In this document: positions 22,560-34,305 of the stretch, piece after piece | How the letters are laid out: every line of letters starts with the position of its first letter | Numbering within the stretch: position 1 is the first letter of the stretch | DNA from: Nannobrachium achirus | Lineage: Eukaryota > Chordata > Actinopteri > Myctophiformes > Myctophidae | NCBI GenBank assembly: GCA_963921795.1 | Contig: OY997642.1 | Location: 39,708,840-39,772,839 of the forward strand | DNA: 64,000 nucleotides | Reading direction: 5' to 3' | The notes under the pieces: generated by a model | Told to the model about the DNA's origin: nothing | Databases searched by the model: none | What the model saw: only the letters and a program-made list of their open reading frames with translations | Made by a program: the position numbers and the translations under genes

Positions 22560-23368
22560 AACATGCACAATGAAAAGTACATTTTATTATTTCCCCCTGT
22601 AGCCAAGCCAAGGTATGGCAGATGCCATATCTTGCCATACCCAATTGACGCCTCTGTCGCCTACTATAGCATCCTAAAAAGGTCTGGGTCCCCGGCCGGA
22701 CCTCACACTGGTTCCCAAACTTTTTTCACGCAGGGCCCAGGGGACCCCAAAAGTTACACTTATTAGCCCGCAGACCCCCATTTGAAAAGATATGCCAGGG
22801 ACCCCCATAAAAAGAAGATTGTTACGGCTCTAGCTGTGATTTCATTTTCAAGGAATCCCAGTCTGACATGCATTAGGCTATTTAATGGCATTTCTATATT
22901 GTCGGCAGTGGGGGTAATCTCCACGGATACAGCCAGGACTCGGGATACCTGGGTCACCTCGATGTAAAAAACTTCTATTTATGCCCCAAAATGACTGGGT
23001 ATACATGTTTTGAAGCATGTTCTAATCACATATTGTACTTTACTTAAAACAGTTTCAAAATATACAATTTTTTGGGGAAGTAGCCAATTTAACACTGCCC
23101 ATTCTTCCTTGGTGCCTTCGTACCCGGCCATACCTATCTCAATCTATATTATTTACAAAATATAGCATTCAGAGATTGTGGAATAGTTGTCTGGCTACGC
23201 GAGACTAAGTGACCCCAGGAATCCACTTCCGCTGCGACGCTCTATAGGCCTATATTTAGGTGTATTCAAGAGAAAATACAGCATAAAATGGTGTGGCTTT
23301 CAGAATCAGCTTCATTGTCACATCACAGGTTTACAGGTGTAAACAGTAGGTGAAATCTCTTTTATTTC

Positions 23369-23405
<37 letters not shown>

Positions 23406-24200
23406 TGTATAGAGAGATAGATATCCTTTACTATTTTACCTTTTATCTTCTTATTCACCCTGTCTAGAAGCTTGAAGTATAATATTATTTTAACAGACTA
23501 CAGATTGAAAATAAATACATTGGTGAAATTGAGTCACTGTCCCCGTCTTTTATTTTCTTGTTGGTGAGTGGTGCTACCATACATCATTGGATGTTGAGTC
23601 TTTTGCAACAGACTATATAGTATTATGTACATGCTATAAACACCCTGAACCTTGCATTAAAAGGAATAGTTTACTCCTATCAATTAGGCCTACTCACCCC
23701 ATGGAGACTTGAGTTCAATAAACAAAACATGTTTTTGTTGCATTCCTAAGCCAATTATATATGAAGTTTCCGGATGAAGACACAAATGCGACAAAAACAA
23801 AAAATTATATATTTTAACTCAATCTCCATGGGGAGAGTAATTAATGTCATAATGCTCTATGACATTGTCTGTTTGACTCAAACATGACATTGACTTCTTA
23901 ATATTCTAACTTAGAAAAAAATCTTATCACATACTGATTAACATCATTAAAAGCAATTTAGCACCAATAACCCTTCAATTGAAACAGAAGTGGGATCTTT
24001 ATTCAAAAACGGATAACTTTGCAAGCTTATTTTACTTGACATACAGTATCCTATTAGAAATCAAATGCCACTGAAATGATGATAATGATAAGTTGTTGCC
24101 AGGTTGGTGTACATCTCTTGTTGTACAAGTGCTGCACAACCAGTAATTCATTTTACATTGCAAGTCTCTGAGAAAACAGAAAAAAACGTCTTTCCCATTT
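22560..24200. other. Intergenic spacer DDA1-MRPL34
   Basis: Contains a hAT-like fragment (CTGGTTCCCAAACTTTTTT near 22710), a (TG)n tract at about 23375-23403, and a stretch at about 23298-23370 that closely matches 54088-54175 (CACATCACAGGTTTACAGGT). A relative of the AGTAGTTCACCCCC palindrome family lies near 23661-23840. No gene was seen. Confidence 0.5.
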
Positions 24201-24207
24201 GACACTT

Positions 24208-24556
24208 TCAGTGCGAGAGAGATTTTCTTCCCTTCAACATGCGGCGCAGAATGACCTCAATGCCTCCCTTGGTACTGAGTCTTTTGACCCAGCCATGGGT
24301 CCTGATCCGTTTGATGTTCTTGGGCTGGTACTCAGTGCCTCTCTTCTTCGTCCGTACCTGTTGGTAGTGCCAAGGAAGCTGCTGCTGCTGGAACACCCCT
24401 GTACGCTCAGTCTGTGACAGGAGTGGTGTACATCTGGAAATCTGAGGTTCTGGGGCAGCTCTGGATAGAACCCAGCTGCTGAGAAGTCTATTGTGGGAAG
24501 CACTAACATTTGCTGTAGCAATGCTGTTGAGAAAGTTTTGACAACACAGGCATGGC

Positions 24557-24590
<34 letters not shown>

Positions 24591-24834
24591 GACTTTATTA
24601 GAAGTTTGCATAGGAAAAGGTACAGTTTCATGACGGTACAGTTCACTGTTACAAGGCCTACTAAAAGGAGATCCTAGAAAAGACTAAGCTTATTTCCACA
24701 GGAAACCATTTAAGTATCTCATATAACATTGAATGAAAGACGAATAGAACACAGTACTATGCAGTAGATATAGTCAGTAACAAAATGTTAAAAAATTAAA
24801 GAACAATGCAGCATTGAAAGAGAATGCTGCATTT

Positions 24835-24887
<53 letters not shown>

Positions 24888-25347
24888 TCACTCACTCACT
24901 CACTCACTCACACACACACACTCACACTCACAGCATAATTTGATATTAACTGTATGCTCTCAATCATAATCAAATTTCGCTGTTGATGCCGGGGTCTCTT
25001 TTAAGGGCACCACAAGTCCAAAACTCAGTTACGCCATCACTATAACTTGCTAAACTTAGCAATAGCATCTTGGCCACAATCATTGCTGGCCTTGACATGC
25101 GTTTAGATCAATATAATTACCTGCTAGAAGGTGTCACTCCACGTAATCGGAGCAGAGAATTCCGTAAAATATTCATTTTGGATTTGGATTTATTCTCAAA
25201 AAGGTGTGTTGACAAAAAATAGCACTGCCATGGACACAGCATGAAAGTCACAGATTTCCCAGGCACCCTCAATACACGAAGCAATGTGATTGGCTCGGAC
25301 ATTTCGGCCAATGGAATCGCTCTTTACTAACCTCGCGTCACCAGCAT
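24208..25347 (-). CDS. mrpl34: MRPL34 (mitochondrial large-subunit ribosomal protein bL34m)
   Basis: Component of the mitochondrial 39S ribosomal subunit. The C-terminal part is unmistakable: [25 protein letters not shown], then [16 protein letters not shown] and stop at 24208-24210. The last exon stays open up to 24558, where an ATG is formed at the edge of a LINE tail, so I doubt that start. My preferred model joins exon 25332-25347 (MLVTR plus one base, donor GAG|GTTAGT) to 24208-24512 (acceptor CTACAG). Phases match, giving 106 residues with an Arg/Ser-rich mitochondrial presequence. The 3' exon is certain; the 5' exon is inference. The neighbours DDA1 and ABHD8 support orthology. A LINE tail and a CA repeat sit in the proposed intron. 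Confidence 0.88.
24560..24800 (-). mobile_element. LINE 3' tail copy (5'-truncated)
   Basis: Starts with (ATTG)n and then GAAGACTTTATTAGAAGTTT. It matches 28845-29055 almost base for base for about 200 bp. The minus orientation is the same as the full copy at 28.85 kb. It lies within the proposed MRPL34 intron. Confidence 0.88.
24843..24930. repeat. (AC)n / (ACTC)n microsatellite
   Basis: About 20 AC units followed by seven ACTC units and more AC/CACT units. Confidence 0.9.
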
Positions 25348-25439
25348 TTCTAGCTCTTTACTGAAATGCAGCAGACGAGCTCATATAAACACAAACAGTC
25401 TGCACGGAGAGGAGACGAGTTCCACATTAGGGGAAAATA

Positions 25440-26130
25440 AAAACATAAATAAAAACATAATTAAAAACACAATACAGTTGGAGGGGGTTACAGCATTGTG
25501 TAAACAGAGCTATGTTGCATTGTGCCATTTTATATACAGTATATACAGGGTATAAAGCTTTTGGAACAAATAGCAGCATTATTTCTTCTCAAAATACATT
25601 TAAAACTAGCAGCTCTATCTGTTTCATACTGTATGTGCAGTAGGTCTAGATTTCAGTCCATGGTTTGTTGTCCTTAGGGTGGTTGTGTTTCTAGCCTTCT
25701 TTTGTAGCAACAGTTCACAAATCTTGCTGCTGTGTTCGCACATTGTTGTATTTCTCCCAGTAGGTATGTATGGGAGTTTTTCATCATTGGTCATGTTTTC
25801 AAACTCATTTCGGGTGTGGGAAGTATGTGCCTCTGATGTCTTGGTATAGTGGGCAGGTGGTTAGAAAGTGTAGCTCTGTTTCCACCACATTTTGTGTGCA
25901 GTGGGTGCATGGCCTGTCTTCCCTTGGAAGTGGGGTCTGTCCGTCTGTCTGTGGCGGCCTTTCTCTATGGCAAGGCTGTGTTCACTGAGTCAGTACCTAG
26001 TCAAGGCTTTCCTAAGTTTTGGGTTGTTTACCGTGCTCAGATATGCCAACCCAGTAACACCAGCCGTCATCTAGACCTATGGTCTAGGGTTAGCCCTCAT
26101 TTGAACCGTCTATCGTTAGTCTGTCTATAG
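25440..26130 (-). mobile_element. LINE ORF2 C-terminal fragment plus tail
   Basis: On the minus strand, 25845-25925 reads RPCTHCTQNVVETELHFLTT followed by CPLYQDIRGTYF. This Cys-Cys-His-Cys segment is typical of the C-terminus of fish LINE ORF2 proteins. The 25440-25570 part matches 31370-31490 (CAGTTGGAGGG...ACAGCATTGTGTAAA). The element is 5'-truncated and not functional. Confidence 0.7.
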
Positions 26131-26237
26131 ACCGATTGTAGCTGATTACATTTAATCCATTATTCCATACTTGTTGATTACAAAAACAGCTTTAATATGC
26201 ACACCTGGGTTTCAAATATTGGAATAAAGTAATTTTA

Positions 26238-26728
26238 AAGCCATACTGTGTAAGTTGCTCACCTAGTGGTCATTAGCCCTATAGCGAACCGCGGTCGCGT
26301 CCGCGTCTTTCGGCCGTTTTTCGTACCTTCAGACCCCCGCGTCTGCCTCCACCTCGCTGAGATCTATCTTTGGAGGGGTCCCTTGTTCCTGTGCGTTCAG
26401 TAATTCCAGAGATACACTCCTTCACCCTGCCTGGTAGGCGAAATTACCTAGAGACTGGATGGTACAAACCGGCGACAACAAAATGGCGACCCCACTTCAA
26501 GATGCGATGTGATTGGCCGGCAGTTGTATAACCCTCGCTGTGATTGGCCGGTAGTGTGATGACGCAATTTTGGCGCGAGATCCGGTCCACGGCAAGGATC
26601 TCAGTTTACATAATAGAGAAGGCTTTACAGGCTGAAATTCACGGCGCGGATCTTCTAAAACTTTTGTGTTTTAATAGTTAGGAGAATTTTAAGATTTGTT
26701 TTATAAAAAAAGTTACATAGTACAACTT
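26238..26728. mobile_element. TA-flanked TIR element with GC-rich core
   Basis: Termini AAGCCATACTGTGTAA and TTACATAGTACAACTT are imperfect inverted repeats flanked by TA. The interior is unusually GC-rich for the area and contains two TGATTGGCCGG (inverted CCAAT) words and a GGCGCGAGAT block. A Tc1/mariner-like TA target is inference. Confidence 0.5.
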
Positions 26729-27324
26729 TAAGAGCCAATTTCACTATATAGTCTAGTTTAGTTGTAGCCGTCATCTGAACGCTTCATCTGAACGATATAT
26801 AACCGGTTTAGGACAAACGTGTGTTAGACCATCTTTTTTTTTAAATACATTTTTATCAGGTTGTTCATTAACGGATGCTAACAGTATAGCTTGAAATGAT
26901 TAGATCTCCCGGTTCTACCTTAATAGTTGTAGTTTGCATCCACTGAGCAGTTTTCTGGTCATTGCACGTCTTTTATCCGTCTATAAAAAGCTGGGCAATA
27001 AGTCCTTTGAAAAATTCTGTAATAAATAAAAAAGTGTAATAAATAATGCCGTGGTGCTGACAGCATAGCCTATTACTTCTCTGAGTTACATTCATTCTGA
27101 CAGCAATATAAACACGTACACGTACCGTACGGCTGTTCGACTCTCCCCACATCCCCACGTACCCCACCATTCAATGATAATGATTAAATAAAATCGTTTT
27201 ATAATATGTATCAATATAAAGTTATAGCCTTGTCAAGCAAAATGCACCGACCTAAAAAGAAACGGCGGGAGGCAATATCACATACAAATAGTGCAATAGT
27301 GCTTCCTCACTTGCATCAGTGTTC

Positions 27325-27400
27325 CTAGTCTAGCGGTTAGTGTTTGGGTCTGGTATGTAGAAGTACGCGAGTTTGAATCTGGGTGGCTACCTATGTCAAA
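27325..27400 (+). mobile_element. tRNA-derived SINE head (diverged)
   Basis: An A-box-like TAGCGGTTAGTG and a B-box-like GAGTTTGAATC are spaced as in a tRNA gene. The acceptor arm cannot pair, so this is a SINE or tRNA relic and not a tRNA. Confidence 0.5.
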
Positions 27401-27489
27401 TATGAACAGCAATGAAATGCGGTATAAATTCAATCAGCTGCAGTACCACATGAAGGTTACAGGATCTCAAAACCAAAAAAATGTGTTTT

Positions 27490-28290
27490 TAAACCTGCAG
27501 GCTGCCATCATTTTCACTACTTTCGGCGGCCTCTAGTGGCGAAATGTAGTCGTTTAAATGCCGGTGATACAATGTCTAGTCTATACTAGACGGTGAAAAA
27601 ACTTTAAAATTTAAACTCGTCACAGACCGGATCTAGCTAGCCGTCCGGTTACGGCGAAGACAGCATTTGAACGCGATTTAACCCCCAAATTGCTTAGTGG
27701 GATGTATATTCTATTTGTAGTGCTGGGTAGCATTCAACGCAGCGTGCTATTTCTGTGAGTTTGCACGCACATTCCCACTAGGGCAGAGGAAAAAGGCACT
27801 TGAAAAATGATCATGATGGTGCTATAACAGGCCGATTCGTGTTCTGTCTATAACTGCATGGATCTGCGTGAAACTTTGCACGCACACTCCCTAGATGCCA
27901 AGGAAAAATCTCTGCCCTTCATTTTTCACATTTGCTTTTTACAGTGCCACCAGGAGGCCGACTTTTTAAACAAATCTTTTGATATATCGCCTATTCTGTC
28001 CAAAAATCATGCAAATCGGTACACAGTATCTCTATAGACAACATTCCTGGCCGATTGCAGGAGGGAGGCCCCGCCCCCAAGTCGAAAGGGAACTTCCGGG
28101 TTCTCTCTGTCAGGCATGCATATAAACGTGTTGCCAAGTCAATTTATTTACCTAAACTATCTTGTTTTTTTTGCTTATTTATATTGCAAGAGTTGGCTTG
28201 TTTCGCTTATTTCTCTCACAAATTTTGGCAACACTGCCCAGCGCTGCAGTAAAAGATTATGACAATGAACTGAAAGGGTTAAACCAACGG
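27490..28290. repeat. Spacer with GCGCCACC/AGGCCGA-type repeat copy
   Basis: 27950-28050 (TGCCACCAGGAGGCCGACTT ... AAATCGGTACACAGTATCTC) is a diverged copy of the repeat that is amplified inside the foldback element at 37-39 kb. Another copy lies at 32040-32110. No gene was seen in 26730-28290. Confidence 0.5.
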
Positions 28291-28299
28291 AGGTTTTTT

Positions 28300-28461
28300 T
28301 TTCCAGCTGTCAGCTAGATGGTGCGGTGCGGTCATGGTCTCTTGATATGCAAGCCACCGCTATCTTCGATGTTTTTATTCTATCTACACCAGTTAATAGT
28401 ATTGATGACATCCTTAACATATCCTAAACTCAGCAAACTCCCCAGAGAAGCAGCACGACTC

Positions 28462-28492
<31 letters not shown>

Positions 28493-28790
28493 GGTAAAAC
28501 TCTCATGCTAGCTAATTAGCATTGTTAGCTACGATCTTTTACTGTATGGTGACTACTACTCTTGTTACAACTAAGTAAAAGTTATTTTCACTTGTGACAA
28601 CACAACATTGATTATAATTGAAATAAAAGCTCTTCGCTGTTGTGTTGCATCTGTGAATGCAATTGTTTTCTGTCTTTCAGACCTGTACTGTACGTCCATG
28701 CAGGACCAATGAAGCCAGATGTGAGGGTCGAGATCTCCTCATCATATTTATTGCAATAAAATATTTATACACACTTTTCTTTGACTTGTC
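28300..28790 (+). ncRNA. Possible small two-exon transcript (unconfirmed)
   Basis: A (CAA)n-ended segment has a good donor (CAACAAG|GTAAAA, GT at 28494). A pyrimidine-rich acceptor TTTCTGTCTTTCAG ends at 28680. A 100-bp second exon carries AATAAA at 28755-28760, with T-rich sequence after it. Only a 26-codon ORF is present. The signals are ordinary in isolation, so their coincidence is suggestive at best. Confidence 0.25.
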
Positions 28791-28844
28791 CATGCCTTTT
28801 TTTTAACTGTTGAGGGTTTCAAATGTTGTACTGTATATTGTGTT

Positions 28845-30843
28845 ATTGATTGATTGATTGATTGATTGAAGACTTTATTAGAAGTTTGCATAGGAAAAGG
28901 TACAGTTTCATGACGGTACAGTTCACTGGTACAAGGTCTACTAAAAGGAGATCCATGAAAAGACTAAGCTTATTTCCACTGGAAACCATTTAAGTATCTC
29001 ATATAACATTGAATGACAGACAGATAGAACACAGTACTATGCAGTAGATATGTAAAGAAAAACAAAACAAAGACAGTAATTCTTAAACAAACAGTATATA
29101 CAAAGAAGGGGCAGGGGAGGGTAGGGTTGGGGCTAGGTTCATTATTACCAGTTGCGAACGGCTGCTGCCTGTAAGTGGCTTTTCAGGGCAATTTTAAAGG
29201 ATGCAAGTGATCCACACTCCTTTATGGCCTTCGGTAAGGCTTTCCACATTTTGGTGGTATAGCAGAAAAAAGAGTTTGACCCTTTGTTGGTTTTGACTCT
29301 GGGTTGAAAGTGATCTGTGGCGCTGCCTCTGGTGTTGTAATTATGGACATCCTTAATGTTTATAAAGTATTTTGACAGGTACTTGGGTATCATAGTGGTG
29401 TAGTGTATCTTGTACACCAGGCCCATTGCAAGCTGCTGTACTCTGTCATCTACTCTGAGCCACCCCACTCTTAATTGGTGAGTAGCGGTGAGGTGAGTCT
29501 GATAGGGAAGGCTAAGCAGGACCCTAATTAGTTTATTTTGGGCTGTTTGGAGTTTAGTTTTCAGGGCTTGTGGGGCGTCACGATACCATACGTGGACTCC
29601 GTAGTCAAAGAGGGGCTGGATTATTGCACCAGCTATGGTCTTCAGTGTGTTAAAATTGACCATCGGGGCTATCCTCTGTAGGAAACGAGTTCGTTGGTTG
29701 ATTTTATTTATTACTTTAGAAGTCATCTTTTCACTGGAAAGATTAGCTTCCAGGATACATCCTAAGTAAGAGATTTCGTTTTTTCGTGTTATGACCTTGT
29801 CACCCACTTTGATTGTGAAGTTATCGACCTTTTTGAGGTTATGATTTGTTCCAAAGAGGATGGACTCCGTTTTTCCCAGGTGAATTGATAATTTGTTGTC
29901 GTTAAGCCATGTGCAGATCTTACTTAGTTCAGAGTTAAGTGTCTTCTCAACCTGCAAGTGGTCCTTGCCCGAGACTAGGAGAGCCGAGTCATCCGCGAAC
30001 AGGAACAGGTTGCAGTCACAAGCAGATGCCATGTCGTTCACGTATATTAGGAACAACAGAGGCCCCAGTATGCTACCTTGAGGAACACCACAGCTTACTG
30101 GGAGGGGGGGGGACATGGTACCGTTAATCTCCACCACCTGTTCCCTCCCCACCAGGTAAGATTGCATCCAACTCACTGCTGCGCTGTCAAGACCGATGGC
30201 TTTTAGTTTCTCAATCAGAATAGAATGATTTACGGTATCAAATGCCTTCTGGAGGTCCATCATGACCATGCCGCTATATTTGCCGTCATCCGCTTCGCGT
30301 TTGATTTGGTCAGTCAAATAGAGAAGGCATGTGTCGGTGGAATGAGATTTTCTGAATCCAGATTGGAACTCGTAAATCAGATTATTCTCATCGAGATATC
30401 TTGCAATCTGTTCGTAGACTATTTTCTCCATGACTTTGGATATGGAGCTGAGAATGGAAACGGGACGGTAGTTTCCAGGGTCTAGTTTGCTACCTTTTTT
30501 ATGCAGGGGGGTTACTTTTGCTAGTTTGAAGTCCTGTGGGACATGACCCTGTTCGATGGAAAGGTTAATTATGTGGGTAATGATTGGAGCAATGGTGGCG
30601 GCTGAATCTCTGAGAAATCTAGCTGGAATTTTATCAAGGCCAGTGGCCTTGTGCTGAGGTAGGGCGCTCAGTTTTTTAAACACTTCATCAGTTGTCACTG
30701 TGGCAAGTTTAAAACTGTCTTTTATGATGTCTTTTATTATGTTGCCATTGAGATAAGGAATGTTCCCAATGATGCTTTGAAGGAATGCTTTTAAACACTT
30801 GTCATTTTCAATTAATCCAGTTTGTTTTTGTATCTATTAAAGC
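28845..30843 (-). mobile_element. 5'-truncated non-LTR retrotransposon (LINE)
   Basis: Minus-oriented element ending in a (CAAT)n tail at its 3' end (plus-strand ATTGATTG from 28845). The body contains the RT frame at 29145-30698, which stays open a little further upstream to about 30840, where the element is cut. No endonuclease domain is left. Tail copies of the same family lie at 16786-16900, 24560-24800, 31498-31610 and 48113-48230. Confidence 0.9.
29145..30698 (-). CDS. LINE ORF2 reverse transcriptase (truncated, open)
   Basis: 517 codons without a stop or frameshift. RT landmarks in order: NYRPVSILSS (about 76-85), FQSGFRKSHST (about 111-121), DLQKAFDTVNH (148-158), GVPQGSILGPLLFLIYVNDM (204-223) and the catalytic FADDS (234-238). 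A C-terminal module ends with MWKALPKAIKECGSLASFK. The order and motifs fit the CR1/L2/Rex1 side of the LINE tree; I cannot place the clade more exactly. The N-terminal endonuclease is missing through 5' truncation, so the copy should be unable to move. The intact frame suggests recent insertion. Confidence 0.9.
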   Translation of the reverse strand: MTTDEVFKKLSALPQHKATGLDKIPARFLRDSAATIAPIITHIINLSIEQGHVPQDFKLAKVTPLHKKGSKLDPGNYRPVSILSSISKVMEKIVYEQIARYLDENNLIYEFQSGFRKSHSTDTCLLYLTDQIKREADDGKYSGMVMMDLQKAFDTVNHSILIEKLKAIGLDSAAVSWMQSYLVGREQVVEINGTMSPPLPVSCGVPQGSILGPLLFLIYVNDMASACDCNLFLFADDSALLVSGKDHLQVEKTLNSELSKICTWLNDNKLSIHLGKTESILFGTNHNLKKVDNFTIKVGDKVITRKNEISYLGCILEANLSSEKMTSKVINKINQRTRFLQRIAPMVNFNTLKTIAGAIIQPLFDYGVHVWYRDAPQALKTKLQTAQNKLIRVLLSLPYQTHLTATHQLRVGWLRVDDRVQQLAMGLVYKIHYTTMIPKYLSKYFINIKDVHNYNTRGSATDHFQPRVKTNKGSNSFFCYTTKMWKALPKAIKECGSLASFKIALKSHLQAAAVRNW

Positions 30844-31276
30844 CAAATGTATTCATTGTTTTGACGTGACAGTTTAGGATTTAATGATTAAATGAGCATT
30901 AAATATGAATGGATATTTATATTGCCTTGATTAGGATTAAATCGATGATTTACAGTGATATAGTGAAATGAACACAGCATAGGATGCACATAATAGGTGG
31001 GCTAATGTGTATTATGTCTATTCTGGAGTGGGTTGAGTTGTTGACAGGCCTATTTGTAAAAACATTAATGCATATCACACAACACAAGCCAACTGTGACT
31101 TCATGGTGACATCCCAGAAGAGTGGAGAATGGAGAAGATGACGTTTGACATGATCAACCAGCGTTCTGAAGGGAAAAGGTTTGCTAGCTAGAATCATACA
31201 ACATTCGCTTCCATGAAATACTGATTAGGTTCAATGCTTGCTTTCAAATACACAAATCTGTTTATTTGTAGGCCTA

Positions 31277-31620
31277 TATCAATTCAATTCAAAGGAGCTT
31301 TATTGGCATGAGAAGACATGTTTATATTGCCAAAGCAAGTGTCAAATAAAATAAAAACAGTTTAAAATGGCGAACATATAATATGACATGCAGTTGGAGG
31401 GAGTACAGCATTGTGTAAAAAGCTATGTCGCATTGTGACATTTTATATATATATACAGGGTATAAAGCTTTTGAAACAATTTAAATAGCGTTATTTTTTA
31501 AGAAGTTTGCATATGAAAAAAGGTAGTTTCATGACAGTACACTAGTACAAGGTCAACTAAAAGCATACGCCCAAGAAAGCCTATGGCATTGTTTCAATTG
31601 AGATCTCTTTTTTTTTCCTC
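31277..31620 (-). mobile_element. Two adjacent LINE tail fragments
   Basis: 31277-31495 begins CAATTCAATTCAAAGGAGCT and matches the element at 25.44 kb. 31498-31610 matches the tail of the LINE at 28.85 kb (AAGAAGTTTGCATATGAAAA ... CATGACAGTACA). The two different families abut. Confidence 0.7.
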
Positions 31621-32218
31621 CAACTCATAACATTGAATGACGGCAGAACGGGTGTGTATCGTCACAACTCATTTATTTATCAGCAGAGTGGATGAGTGTT
31701 GCCATTAAGTGACATTGTTAACATAAGTTACAAAGTAAAATTACAAAGTAAAACAATCCCGTCTCATTAGTTAAGAGGAGAATCAGATCAGATGAACGTA
31801 AACAGGAAATCGCGCTACGATCAAGCCCAAAAAAGGGCTTCCGGTCCGAAGTAGGGGGCGTGGCCAGGCATGTTGTCTATAGTCATGTGACAAATCTGTC
31901 ACTGTCAGATATTTCATATTCCATCGTAATTGGCTAACATTGCCTTGCAAAGTTTGCAGGATTGGTCAGTTTTTAACATGCTATTTCCGTAATTCTTGCG
32001 CGCACATTACCACTAGGCTGAGGAACAAATGCCACCCTTTTCACATTGGCTTGTTATAGCGCCACCAACAGGTCAATTTTGCAAAACACTCTTTTGGAAC
32101 AAAATGCCTCAAATCATGAATGCAACGTCCCATGGCGACCATGTTTGCATATTACATAAAAAAAACAGAGTGGCAACAGGGTGTCATTTCATTAACGTAA
32201 TGGCAAGATGGCTGCCGT

Positions 32219-32312
32219 GTGAATATGGTCTAGCCGCTAGACCATATTCACATGCCATGTTTCTTAAGCCTTTCACGCTAGACTCTAGCATGAAAGGCCT
32301 AAGAAACATGGC
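32219..32312. repeat. Two back-to-back palindromes
   Basis: The first palindrome (32219-32251) has perfect 16-bp arms GTGAATATGGTCTAGC with a 1-nt centre. The second (32254-32312) has arms from GCCATGTTTCTTA to TAAGAAACATGGC around a CTAGACTCTAG core. They interrupt a GCGCCACC-type repeat that resumes after them. Confidence 0.75.
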
Positions 32313-32819
32313 ACCCTTTTCACATTGGCCTATTATAGCACCACCAGGAGGCCACAATAACCTACCTGACCTGGTGGAGACCTGTGCTCCGAGGAGCACT
32401 TTTTCTACTTTCTCCAATCTCTGCTGGCACATAGGTTCTACTGGGTTATGACTAGGCTGTAATGTAGCCTACATTTATGAAACTGACAATAATAGGCTAT
32501 ATAATCACGGATTAGTAACATATTGTAAAGTAGGATTCATTTAAGCAAATAATGGGTTCTTTCTCCTGATTGGGAGAAATTGGCATTGGAAAATGTATTT
32601 TCTGCTTACTAAAGCGCTAGAGAGACAGGGAGACAGATATTACGAATTAACATGGCATATATAGAGCTTTAACTTTTTGACAAAACCAAAACACATTATA
32701 TTGTATAATGTGGAAATGTTTAAGTTGTACTTGAGCCTGGCAGGTTAGGCAACTACACGCGCGCGCGCGCACACACAGCTGTTCATTTCTCAGCCTTAGC
32801 AACAGGGATACAAGACTCT

Positions 32820-33249
32820 CCCATTGGCCTCTGCTTCTCCTTGATTGGTCGTCTATTGGTCATCTTCATTGCCACTCAGAAGGGGAGGATGAAGACAGGA
32901 GAACACTGTGGATGGATGCAGATACAAGGGCAAAAGGGTTGGGGAGAATCTCGCTTGGATGCGCAATAATGGCAGTGAATGCTGATGGAGAGGAATCATT
33001 TTTGTAGCCAGCATTAAAATGCAAGTCGTGCACTGGAGTTTTAAGATAAATTCAAGCTTCGCTTCACGTTTTAAATAATTATGCTAATTAATAGCGAGTA
33101 ATTACCACCCTATCTAGCATAATACGTAGCCTACACTGTTGCTGTGCTGCAGCAAATGCAACATTTTTCTCAATGCAGTTTCAACGGCCCTAGACTGGAA
33201 TATTTGATGCACTTCTCTAATCGCCCATAAACAACAAACAACCTTGCAG
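32820..33249 (+). promoter_or_regulatory. Candidate ABHD8 promoter / 5' non-coding exon
   Basis: Three inverted or direct CCAAT words (CCATTGGCC, TGATTGGTC, CTATTGGTC at 32820-32860) cluster ahead of a stretch ending in the donor CCTTGCAG|GTAAAG (GT at 33250). ABHD8 needs an upstream non-coding exon because its ATG lies 13 bp after an acceptor. Distance and signals are consistent, but there is no direct proof. Confidence 0.3.
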
Positions 33250-34294
33250 GTAAAGAATCAATTTCACTGTCATTTTGTGCTGTTTATGAGCTTTTGTGTT
33301 GATCGTGATCTAGGTAAACAATGATGGATGCATTTGTTTTTGTTTTCCTATATGCTGAATATCAAATGATTAGACATATAATTTGACAATGCATCGACCT
33401 TGTTCTTGCAGTCCAATTACCCATGTATTTAGCTACATTTTTACCAAATCGTAGAAAGCCTGTTTATCTTGAATCCCTAATTTGTTAAATTGTTTAATAT
33501 TTATTCAATTGGAATGCTAGGGTAAACTAAATTGTTATCTACTATCTATGATACACAGTGATGTTTTAAATCAAAGCCAGTGCCACCATCACCTGCAAAA
33601 CACCATTATCTGCAAAATATGAATGGAAGAATCCTCTGTAATGTAAATTAGGCTGTATTTTGCGGTTATTGCATGGGCGGTTCAGCTCTTTCAAGGTGTA
33701 TCTGCATAACTGCATTTGCCCTGCTACAACGCTGTGCAAAACAGTGTAGGCCTTGCAGGTGGAAATGTAGAGCAGCACACTGTGTACCAAATGTGGTATA
33801 GGCTACTTGAAGCCCAGCTTATCACCTTTCTGCATTGCAGGCCAGAAAATAAAATGGCTGATTAGAACAACTTGACTTTGAGGTGAGGGAATTACATTTG
33901 TGTATTATATTATTACAAATCCAATTTAGGCGTAAAGTGAAGAGAGATGTTGTTTTGATGAACAGAAACTGCAGTAATGGTCATGTGGTATTGGTTGGGT
34001 ATAGTGGCGTAGCTAGGTCAGAATTATCCAAACCAGGATAGACTTGATGTGTGGTCACACATGTACATTACTGTGCACCTTGGTTTATTATGTAAAATGC
34101 TGTGAAGTTAAACACTTTTGTGTCCAAATATAATTAGATACAAGAGAAAGTATTTTTTAACAGTTTGGCATTCTATCAACTCCATTACATCGGAGCTTAG
34201 CAGTCCCTCTGCACATTCAATATACATGTTTACTGCATACGCCTGCATGTGTACATAATAGGCCTTTATAGTTGGAACCTACTGTACATAGGTT
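33250..34294. other. Spacer upstream of foldback element
   Basis: AT-rich sequence with no exon, RNA gene or clear repeat that I can recognise. Confidence 0.4.
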
Positions 34295-34305
34295 CTAGGT
34301 TAAAC

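Noticed and set aside
25770-26130. Overlapping + strand frames of 60-93 codons
   Set aside because: Antisense to a LINE ORF2 C-terminal fragment that reads convincingly on the minus strand.
27325-27400. Functional tRNA gene
   Set aside because: Only A- and B-box-like words are present. The acceptor and anticodon stems do not pair.
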